Positions 25,451-33,700 of a DNA stretch of 42,092 bases are shown here, in pieces (the first letter of the stretch is position 1; each line of letters begins with the position of its first letter). Below the pieces are notes generated by a model. The model made no database searches. It saw nothing but the letters and a program-made list of their open reading frames with translations, and was not told where the DNA came from. Source of the stretch: Desulfovibrio sp. (GTDB lineage: Bacteria > Desulfobacterota > Desulfovibrionia > Desulfovibrionales > Desulfovibrionaceae); assembly GCA_016284885.1 (NCBI GenBank), contig JAEEPQ010000006.1, positions 1 to 42,092 on the forward strand, written 5' to 3'. The translations under genes and the position numbers were made by a program.

Positions 25451-26862
25451 ATGTGCAAAATCACATCCTTCGCTCTCGTTGTGCTCATTGTCGCCCTGGC
25501 AGGCCTCTGGCACGCCAAAGACGACAGCCGCCAGGCGACAACAAGCCTGTCCAGGTTCATTCCATGGACGTCACCCTCGAGCTTGAGCGGAAAAACGCCG
25601 TCATGGTCACGAAACTCCTCCAGGTGAAGATCCCGCAGGGCAACCGCAACCTCGGCATCTTCCGCACCCTGCCCGTGTCCTCCAGATTCCCCGCCCGCAT
25701 GGCGGAAGCCCCCTTCCTGCACGTCCTCGAGGCTTCCATCGACGGCATGCCCTGCCGGACAGACGACGTGAAGGCCCACTTCGGCAGCCAGAACGTCACC
25801 GTCTACCTGCAGGACAAGGAGGCTTGGCTTGCCCCCGGCATGCACTCCTTCAGGCTCGTCTACGAAATGACGGGCATGATAGGCTTCGGACAGGACGAAG
25901 ACCGCATCTTCTGGAACGTCACCGGCTCCGGCTGGGAGCGCGGGGTGCTCGCCTCCACCTGCACCCTCGTGCCGGCCGAGGGGGCGCCGCTGTCCCACGG
26001 GAAGGCCTATCTCGGCTATGCCGGCTCGACGGACTCGCCGGTGGACTTCGCCAAAACCGAACGCGACGGAAGAACCTGCTTCGTCTTCACGGCCAAGACT
26101 CGCGTCATGCACGGCCAGCACTTCTCCGTCGGCGCCGCCTTCCCCAAGGGGACAGTCCCCGAGCCTGCGCTCTACAGGCGGAAGGAGACACCATGTTCAC
26201 GGGCCTGTGCGCCGGCGACTGCCTCCTCTCCATCCTCCTCAGCCTCTCTCTGTGGTGGCGCTGGGGACGCGCTCCCAAGAAAGTCCCCGCCGCGCCGCTC
26301 TTCGCCCCGCCGCGCCTGCCGAAGCGCTTAGCCGGCCAGGGCCAGCCCCCAGGCCTCTCGCCGGCCCAGAGGCAGTATCTGGCCAACGACTGCCAGCCCC
26401 ACAGCAGCAGTCTTGTCGCCCTTTTCCTCCGCTGCACCGCAAGGGCTGGTGCAGGCTCTCAGGCAGCGCCGAGGAGGGCTTCAGAGCCGTCCGCCTCCAG
26501 CCTTCCGCCAAAGCGAAGCTGGAGTCGCTGCGTCCTGAGGAGCAGGCTGCATGGGCAATCATGCTCCGCACGCTGGAGTTCAAGGAGAAGAACGCCGATG
26601 CGCTGGAAGAGGTGACCTCGGCCTGCACGCAGCAACTAGACCAGCTCTTCTGCACCCTGTTTCGGAAAGCCTTCTTCCTGCGCTTTCTCTGCTTTGCCGT
26701 GCCAATCAGGCCTGATGGGCGTCAGCCTCTGCCATTCGCCCATGGGGCGCATCTACGGACCGGCATGGCCCAGCTCCGCCGGAAACGCCCTTCTGCTCTT
26801 CGGCATCTTCCTCGTCTGGTCGGCCCTCCTGCCACGGTTCGGCCCCCGGCAGAGGCACTAAA
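25451..26862 (+). pseudogene. Decayed DUF2207 membrane protein gene
   Basis: Remnant of a DUF2207 protein (exported N-terminal beta domain, then membrane segments; function unknown), readable only by changing frame. A signal peptide (MCKITSFALVVLIVALAGLW) starts at 25451. From about 25550 another frame carries the DUF2207 domain, including RIFWNVTGSGWERG. From about 26193 a third frame carries a membrane segment and APPRLPKR...GLSPAQRQYL. From about 26430 the frame of HRKGWCRL to CTLFRKAFFLR continues. From about 26700 another shift gives a last hydrophobic segment, ending at a stop at 26860-26862. At least four frameshifts; the usual C-terminal tail may be lost to the transposase remnant that follows. 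Confidence 0.75.
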
Positions 26863-28431
26863 GTGGCTCGGGTGGAGCGACAGTGAGCGGAGGGACTCCC
26901 TCGACAACGTCCTCGCCACGATGAACCGACTTCTCATCAGGGAGAAGGCCCACCGGTGCCGCAACCTTCCCTCCAAGGTCGTCAGCATGCTGCTCGCCGC
27001 CGTGAGGAGGGACTGGCCGGCCGTCTACGGTTTCGAGATATTTCTGGTGGAGACGTTCGTCGATCCCGCCGATTTTGCCGGAACGACCTACAAGGCGTCC
27101 AACTGGATAGAAATCGGCCGGACGGCCGGACGGGGCTGGTGCGACAGGGAGAGAAAGGCGGACGCGGGCGCGAAGACGCTGTACGTTTATCCGCTCGTTC
27201 CCGACTTCCGCAGGCGCCTGGGACTTCCCGAGCCGGTGGACAGGTCGGTTCCCCCGTGGGCGCGGAAGGGACCCCTCGGCCGCTATGAAGGCCTGGCAGG
27301 CGAGACCTGGGCAGAGCAGGAGTGCGATGGCTGCGACCTCGGCCACCGCTACAGGAACGCCCGCCTTGTCTACAGCGTCGGGCACTTCGCGAAATCCCCC
27401 CGTTTCTCCGCCGGCGCGGCGATGGGCACGGACGCCGCCGGCATAAAGGGCTGGTACAGGTTCATCGAGTCCCCCCATGAAAAGGTCAGCGCGGAGTCCA
27501 TGCTGGGCGGGCACCGCGAATGCACCCTGAGGCGCATGATGGGCTTCAGGGAAGTGCTCGTCGTGCAGGACGGGATGGACGTCAGCACGTCCGGAAAGAC
27601 GGGGACGGAGGAGCTGGGGCCGATAGGAAGCAGCCGCCCGGGCTCAGTCACGCTCGGATTCAAGGAGCACGGCTCCATAGCCGTCGGCGTCGAATGGACG
27701 GACGGCGGGATCCCCGACGCCAGCTTCCTCGGCATACTGAAGGCCAGCTTCTGGTCCCGGCCCATGCCCGTCCGTCGCGACAGAAGGCGGAAGCGACCCC
27801 AGCTCCCTGCCGAAAAGAGGGAGTCGTACATTTGGATCAAGCATGCGGAGAGCGCGGAGGAGGCGGGCCGGCATATGCCGGGCACGATCCAGATCATTGT
27901 CGGCGACCGGGGCGCGGACAGCGCGCTGCTCATGTACAAGGTCGCCGCCATGGAGCACTGCGGGCTGATTGCAAGAGCCAGGTCGGACAGAAGGCTGCCC
28001 GGCGAAAGGCACACCCTCTTCAACCTCATGGCGAAGCAGCCCCGCGGAAGGACCGTCGCCGTGGACCTCTGCGCCAAGACCGAGCGCCGGAACGGAGCCG
28101 GAAAGATCCTGAGCAGGGGACGGAAGGCAAGGAAGGCCGATCTGGAGATCGTCTTCCGCCACGTCAGGATCGCCCCGCCCCCTGAAATGGCCGGGGCCGA
28201 TCCCCTCGAGATCACATGCGTGACCGCCATGGAGGTCGATCCGCCGAAGGGGGAGGAGATGATCAGGTGGCACCTTTTGAGCACGCTTCCCGTGGAGACG
28301 CACGAGGATGCCTCCAGGGTTGTCCGGCGCTACCATCTGCGGTGGATCGTGGAGGAGTTCCACGGCATGCTCAAGTCGGACGGCTGCGACATCGAGTCGC
28401 TCGCCTACAGGACCGTCGAGCGGATGCCAAT
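26863..28431 (+). mobile_element. Truncated DUF4338/Tn5-type transposase remnant
   Basis: One continuous frame encodes an N-terminal DUF4338 (DruA-like) part followed by a Tn5/IS4-type DDE transposase. DUF4338 landmarks are LGWSDSERRDSLDNV, RRDWPAVYG, VETFVDPADFAGTTY, ASNWIEIGRTAGRG and LYVYPL. The transposase part has VVQDGMD (first Asp), IVGDRGAD (second Asp) and WIVEEFHGMLK (catalytic Glu). The 5' side lacks the segment normally before GWS and any obvious start. The 3' side stops at TVERM, where the sequence becomes AT-rich, so the C-terminal Tn5-type dimerisation region is missing. No terminal inverted repeats were seen. It is likely inactive. Confidence 0.82.
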
Positions 28432-28461
28432 TATGCAACGAATATTATTTCTAATTGTTAG

Positions 28462-28950
28462 TTATATTTCTATGTTGAGTATTTTTGATCTAACCATCAT
28501 AAGAGCAAATCCAAGAAGGTTTTTACCTTTCCATTTACTCATATCAAGGCGATCAGGATTTTTCATAGATAATCCAATACCCCATATCTGATCTTTCACA
28601 GCACATTCTGCAAGAACTGAACCTTCTGTTTGAAGAAGCATATTTTTCATTTCTTTATTTTGTGTAAACTTTGCAAATAATCCATCATAAACAACAAGCT
28701 GTCGCATACCATTCCAGATGGTATCATTATACCCATCAACCTGACGACCAAGCTTTTTTATTTGGCTTACATCGTTAGTATTCATTATTTTAGATACAAT
28801 ATTTGCATCTTTAAAACATTCTGCCTTCTTATACATCATATATTGCTCAATAGATGTAAATACACAATTATTGATCATAAAATTTGAAGGAAACCAATTA
28901 CTAAGATATCCATTTATCTCATCTGGATTATGGAAACATATAATATTCAT
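28462..28950 (-). CDS. NADAR-family ADP-ribosyl hydrolase
   Basis: NADAR (RibX/YbiA-like) domain protein, 162 residues, a complete single domain. Family landmarks are YLSNWFPSNF, the SIEQYMMYKKAECF segment (family 'w.s.EhyfqaqKa'), KKLGRQV, the W-x-x-x-R of IWNGMRQLVV, LFAKFTQN and CAVKDQIWGIG. Some NADAR enzymes remove ADP-ribose from guanine and act as antitoxins to DNA-modifying ADP-ribosyltransferases. It overlaps the upstream gene by ATGA, so it is translated with it. Codon use is AT-rich. Antitoxin-like function is inferred from family and position. Confidence 0.85.
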   Translation of the reverse strand: MNIICFHNPDEINGYLSNWFPSNFMINNCVFTSIEQYMMYKKAECFKDANIVSKIMNTNDVSQIKKLGRQVDGYNDTIWNGMRQLVVYDGLFAKFTQNKEMKNMLLQTEGSVLAECAVKDQIWGIGLSMKNPDRLDMSKWKGKNLLGFALMMVRSKILNIEI

Positions 28951-29366
28951 CGTATTGCACCGACTTTCATTACAGCAAGATCAATATCTAAATCATGAAG
29001 TCCATGATATGCTCCTGTTAAAAAATCTACAGAAATTCTATTTACAACTATGGCGCTTGGAATATTATAAAACCACTGATAATACGCATAAAATTCACCT
29101 ATCCAATCAGGCACAAATCCTTCTATAGCTTTCCCTGTTTTCAGTATATAGTTTTCAGTCTTACAAAAATACGTCCATAAATCATATTTGTCCATTGTGC
29201 ATACATACGACATTGCATTGTCAATACTTTTTCGTGTTTTGCTTGACATATAGGTGTTTATAAAGTCTTTTGTATCTTTGTCTTTAAAAGATTGAGCTAC
29301 GAAATCAAATAATTTACCATGATTTTCAACTACATCTTCAAGATATTCTTTTGGATATGCATACAT
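28947..29366 (-). CDS. Unassigned protein between DUF3990 and NADAR genes
   Basis: A 139-residue protein of unknown function. I prefer the ATG at 29366, with AAGGA just upstream; a TTG at 29384 would overlap the previous gene. The N-terminal half is charged and helical. The C-terminal half is aromatic-rich (WIGEFYAYYQWFYNIPS) and ends in AYHGLHDLDIDLAVMKVG. By pattern this resembles the small helical DUF3791-type proteins often beside DUF3990 genes, but the match is weak. Sandwiched and translationally coupled with NADAR, it is probably a third component of the module. Confidence 0.65.
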   Translation of the reverse strand: MYAYPKEYLEDVVENHGKLFDFVAQSFKDKDTKDFINTYMSSKTRKSIDNAMSYVCTMDKYDLWTYFCKTENYILKTGKAIEGFVPDWIGEFYAYYQWFYNIPSAIVVNRISVDFLTGAYHGLHDLDIDLAVMKVGAIR

Positions 29367-29376
29367 ATAATAATCC

Positions 29377-30025
29377 TTAAACAAGCGTGCTGAAAACTTT
29401 TTCTACTTTGTTTTTGTCTGAATTAATTAATTCTTTCATTTTTTTTCGCGCATCTATATCTCTTTTATTATATCGTTTATTGAATTCGTCGTAGTTTACA
29501 CAATATAATTTCTCTTTAATTTCAAATAATTTCTCGTATGCAAGTTTTGATTTTATACAATACTGAATTCCTAATCCACCTAGTGATAACAAAATCTTCT
29601 AATATATCTATGTCAACATTATCTCTAACAAATTCCTTTGCAATATAAAAATATGAAGCATTAGCGCGCCAGCCTCGAATGACATCACAACAACTAGTGT
29701 CTATGCCATATTTTTCTATAAATTTTTTTGCTAGCATCTTATATCTTTTTGAGTCAGAAGCATCCCTGTGTTTCATCAGTTCTGCTAGCCATACTATAGC
29801 TTTTTCTTTTTGAAATTTACAAATATTTAAGCCATTAATTGCCAATTCATATGTATGTACCCAGCCATTTCTCTCGTTTGGTCGACATACAGCCCATTCT
29901 TTTGCTAGTTCAATATCCTCTGTAAGGTAAAAACCTCTTCCATAATCATGTCTGTCATTTCCTTGGACAAATGTAGGAGATACTATTTTTTCAGACGTGC
30001 CATGATATAACGTGATTTTATCCAT
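29377..30025 (-). pseudogene. DUF3990-type ADP-ribosyltransferase-like gene with a frameshift
   Basis: The first frame (30025-29522, 167 residues) begins MDKITLYHGTSEKIVSPTF and has HDYGRGFYLTEDIELAKEWA. The LYHGT His and GFYLT Tyr fit the DUF3990/ART fold that binds NAD. The family's C-terminal phrase (LG-x-LG-x-Q-x-x-x-KS) is absent in this frame but occurs in the next one (LSLGGLGIQYCIKSKLAYEK, from about 29590). The change lies at a run of four T (plus-strand AAAA at 29591-29594). The full span is 649 bases, one more than 216 codons, as expected for a single inserted base. Either an inactivated toxin, a sequencing error, or a frameshifting site. Confidence 0.72.
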
Positions 30026-30114
30026 AACCTCTACCTTCCTTATTCATAGGCAGAGAACTAAAAAGCAGATCTCACTTTCTTTTGACATCGATCACTGAAG
30101 AGTTTTTACAACAG

Positions 30115-30150
30115 AAAAGCCCGCTTTGCTCAATGGCGCTACGGGCTTTT
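30115..30150 (-). terminator. Terminator of tRNA-Ser
   Basis: AAAAGCCCG at 30115-30123 pairs with CGGGCTTTT at 30142-30150 around an 18-base loop. It lies 22 bases past the tRNA 3' end on the minus strand, and the stem ends in T on that strand. Confidence 0.75.
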
Positions 30151-30172
30151 CGAAACTATGTAGAATAAACAT

Positions 30173-30262
30173 TGGCGGAAGGAAAGGGATTTGAACCCCT
30201 GGAGGGCTTGCACCCTCAACGGTTTTCAAGACCGCCGCATTAAACCACTCTGCCATCCTTCC
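30173..30262 (-). tRNA. tRNA-Ser (anticodon TGA)
   Basis: On the minus strand the gene runs from 30262 to the encoded CCA at 30175-30173, 90 bases in all. The acceptor stem is GGAAGGA with TCCTTCC plus discriminator G. The anticodon loop is CTTGAAA (anticodon TGA, reading TCA and related Ser codons). A long variable arm (GAGGGTGCAAGCCCTC) marks class II, and the T loop is GGTTCAAATCC. It borders the AT-rich island on its 3' side, a common place for insertions. Confidence 0.97.
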
Positions 30263-30300
30263 GTATAAAAACTTGGCGCGCCACAGTCTTCTACTTCATC

Positions 30301-30582
30301 TTATTTCGACTGCAGGGCTTCTTTGAGCTGCTTGCCAGGCACGAATTTAACGACCATGGAAGCAGGCACGGTGAATTCTTCCTGCGTGCGGGGATTGCGG
30401 ACTTTCCTAGCCGCACGCTCTGCGACCTTGAAGGTGCCGAAGCCCGTCAGCACAACGGACTCTCCGCCGGAAAGAGTTTCCTGGAGCGAATCGACGCACG
30501 CGGCGAGAAGCTTCTCCGCCTGCAGCTTGCTCTCAAGCCCAGCCTTAACCTTAATCTTTTCCACGAGTTCTGCTTTCGTCAT
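30301..30582 (-). CDS. hup: HU-family DNA-binding protein
   Basis: Nucleoid-associated HU/IHF-type protein of 93 residues that bends and packs DNA as a dimer. It has the full pattern: MTKAELVEKIKVKAG at the start, GESVVLTGFGTFKVAERAAR with the family signature, and the beta-arm RNPRTQEEFTVPAS with the Arg-Asn-Pro tip. The Asn-Pro and Phe-Val-Pro-Gly-Lys end are typical. AAGGAGG lies about 18 bases upstream, farther than usual. HU versus IHF subunit is not decided by sequence alone. Confidence 0.95.
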   Translation of the reverse strand: MTKAELVEKIKVKAGLESKLQAEKLLAACVDSLQETLSGGESVVLTGFGTFKVAERAARKVRNPRTQEEFTVPASMVVKFVPGKQLKEALQSK

Positions 30583-30747
30583 AATAGTCGCTCTGCACCC
30601 CCCTCCTTGCGCAGGGGAGTCACAGCCTCCATGTAGGACTTATACCCGCCGCGCCCAGGCAGGGTATGTTGCTTGGCAACTTGGGCTGTCGGCCCTGAAG
30701 ACGCCGTCAGAAGCCATACTTCAGCAGCTTCTTCAAGGTCTTTATGG

Positions 30748-33700
30748 CTATAGGGCAGGCTTCGAGCCCTTGTCAACAGACTTGGCCGCCGGCTTGGCCG
30801 GCGCAGAGGCAGGCGCGCCCAGCTGGACGACGCGGACCTCGCCCCGGGCTTCCTGGACCCTGCGCCTGAAGCTCTGCCTCCTGTCCTCGCCGTCGATGAC
30901 GCCGGCAAGGAATTCGGCCACGTGCACGACGTGGTTCCTGCGCTTGAGGTTGATGAGGCAACGGGCGATGCCGATCTTGCAGGAGGGGCAGGACACGAGG
31001 AAGACGCCGTCGTAGGCCTCGCCCATGGCGGCCTTGAGCCGCTTGATCTTGCGTTCGCGCAGGCGGTTGTAGATCTCGGGAGAGGTGATGGCGCCCATGC
31101 CGGACTCGCCGCAGCAGCCGGGCGAGAGGACTAGCTCGGCGCCGCTGAAGGCGTTGACCGCCTTCATGAGCATCTGGTGGCCCTTGACGCGGTGCACGCC
31201 GGCCCACGGGCAATGGCAGGAGCCGTGGTAGAAGAGGCTGGTGCCGGCAGGCAGGGTCTTGCGCTCTTCCGCCGGCACGCGCTGCTCTAGGCTAGGCAGG
31301 GCGAGCTGGACGGCATCAACGATCTTCAGGTCTGGGAACTCCTCGTTCAGCCCGAAGCGCTCGAGGCTGTCGAGGCAGGTAGGGCAGCTGGTCACGACAT
31401 GCCTGCAGGCGAAGCCCTTCTGGGCAAGGCTGCGGAGCATGGATGCCAGGTACTGGCGGTCCCTTGCCATGTTGTCCTCGTACTCGGTATCCATGCCGGC
31501 GGCGAGGAGGGGATAGCCGCAGCACAGGTGGCTCGGCGGAACGGCCACGGCGTAGCCTGCCTTGAGCAGGAGCATGACCGTCGAGAGGCCGATGCGGTCG
31601 TAGAAGAGGGCGCCGCCGCAGCCCGGGAAGTAGAGGACGGCATCCATGCCCTCCTTGAATTCGGCGGGGGCGAAGACGTTGCCGCGCTGGACCTTGAGGG
31701 ACTCGTAGAGGTTGGTGTAGCCCATGGCGGGGCCGGGTCCGGAGAAGGCCGGCGACTCCAGGCGCCTGCGCCAGGACTCGGGCACGAAGTGCAGGAAGCG
31801 GTTGCCCATCTTCTGGCCCACGGAGGCCAGCTTGGCCAGCTTGGGCACGCGCTGGGAAACGTCCTTGACGACCCAGTCGAGCACCTTCTCCTTGAGCGGG
31901 TGGCCGCCGGCGTCCTCGTGGCCGAGCATGGCGCGCAGGGTGAGGGCGACCTCGCCCGAAGGGATCTTCATGGGGCACTGGGACATGCAGCGGCCGCATG
32001 CCGTGCAGTGCTCTACCTGGCGACGCAGCTCGCGGAGTATCTCCTCGTCGATGCGCCCGTTGTTGATCTGCGCGTAGTAGATGGCCTCGACGAGCATGCC
32101 GTAGGCCATGTTCTTGTTGCGCGGATGGAACTGCAGGGAGCGCTCGGGGCTGGCCATGGGGCAGACGGACTTGCACTTGCCGCAACGCGTGCAGGTCTGC
32201 ACGGAAGTCAGGATGCTGATGAGCTTGTCCTTGTCGGGAAGGCCCGACTCGGAAATGTCCTGGATGAGACGGTTGAAGGAGAAGGTGTAGGGTCGCACGG
32301 GAAGGTCGTGGGTGACGAGCTTGGCCGGATTCATGACTTCGCGCGGATCCACATGCTCCTTAAACTCCTTGAACTCGTCCATGCGCTTCTGGCTGAGGAA
32401 GTGGATCTTGGTGATGCCGATGCCGTGCTCGCCGGAGACGACGCCACCCATCTCCTGGCACTTGGTCATAATGCGCTCGACGACTTCCTCGCAGTGGCGG
32501 AGCATGTCGGCATCGTTGGAGTTGACCGGGATGTTGACGTGGCAGTTGCCGTCGCCGGCGTGCATGTGGCTGGCCACGACTAGGCGGGAAGCCTCCATGC
32601 GGGCCTCGATCTTGTCGATCTTGCGGGCGAGCTTGGGATACTTGCCACGAAGCTGGACGAAGAAGTCCCGGCAGCGCTGGAGCAGCTCGGTGTCGGACAC
32701 GTCCGTGCACAGCACCCCGCCGAGGGCAGCCTTGGAGACGTAGGTAAACTCCTTGTTGAAGCTCTTGTCCTCCATGGGGAAGCCGTAGAGGGCGCCTATC
32801 TCCTGCATGGCCCTGCGGTAGGCGTGGGCCGTGCACTCGAGGTTCACCTGCTCGAGGAACTGGGCGAAGTCGGGGATGCGCGTGATGGGGATGACGACGT
32901 CCTCGTTGATCTTGAAGCCCGAGGTGCGCTTGGCGATGAGGGAGAGGCGATGGCGGTCCTCCCAGAAGCGCTCGCCCTCGGCCTCGTCCCTGGCCACGGC
33001 GATGTCGACGAACTCCTGCCTGTCGACCACGTCCACGATGTCGTTGACGCACTTGTCGAGCAGATAGGGATCGTCGCCGTCCACCTGGACGATGATGACC
33101 GAGATGGGCTGTCCCTCGTACTGGGTGCTCTTGGTCTGGTAGTCGATGGCCTGGACGTACTTGGCGTTGAACTCCTCGAGGGCCGAGATGCGAGCGTAGT
33201 CGCCCTCCTCGCGGATCTTGTTGCGCAGGGCCACGAGTTCGCGGACCACGACGGCCGCGGGACGCATGCTGCGACCGAAAAACTCCAGGGCCATGACGCG
33301 GCTGAATTTGGGCTTGGGATGGATGGTGAAGCAGACCTCGGTGATGATGCCGTCGGTGCCCTCTTTCTGGACGCCGGGCAGGCCCCCGAGGGCCTTGTTG
33401 GTGACGTCCTTGCCAAGGCCGGGCAGGCGGATCTCGTTGCCCTTGAGGTGGACGATGCTGCGCACGCCCCCGGAGATGTCCTTGACGGCGAAGACGGCGG
33501 TCTCGTCGGGAAGGATCTTGTGGCGCGGATGGTTCTCGCGCTCGACGGAGATGATCTCGCCCGTGGGCGTCACCATGCGCCACCAAAGCAGGTTGTCGAT
33601 GGTGGTGCCGTACTCGAAGGCCATGGGACCGCCGGCATTCTCTGAGACGTTGCCGCCGATGGAGGAGGCCTGCTTGGAGGCGGGATCCACGGAGAAGAGG

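Larger units (their letters stand above)
28432..30110. mobile_element. AT-rich acquired island next to tRNA-Ser
   Basis: About 1.65 kb whose base composition is strikingly AT-rich against GC-rich flanks, with an abrupt left edge at about 28431 inside the transposase remnant and a right edge just before the tRNA-Ser terminator. It holds a minus-strand unit of three genes (DUF3990-like, unassigned, NADAR) with TTA- and AAA-rich codon use unlike every other gene here. No integrase and no duplicated tRNA end are visible, so the mechanism of arrival is unknown. Confidence 0.75.

Noticed and set aside
24001..26121. A 706-residue minus-strand frame extending dctP upstream
   Set aside because: The dctP signal peptide and ribosome site fix its start at 25008; the extension is a shadow antisense to the DUF2207 remnant.
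26018..28591. A single 857-residue reading frame covering DUF2207 remains, transposase and AT-rich sequence
   Set aside because: It joins three unrelated segments. Family similarity begins only at about 26863, and the last 50 residues are read from AT-rich sequence antisense to the NADAR gene.
30173..30262. tRNA-Ser as the attachment site of the island, with a duplicated 3' end
   Set aside because: No copy of the tRNA 3' sequence was seen near 28.4 kb or elsewhere in the accessory region, and no integrase gene is present.
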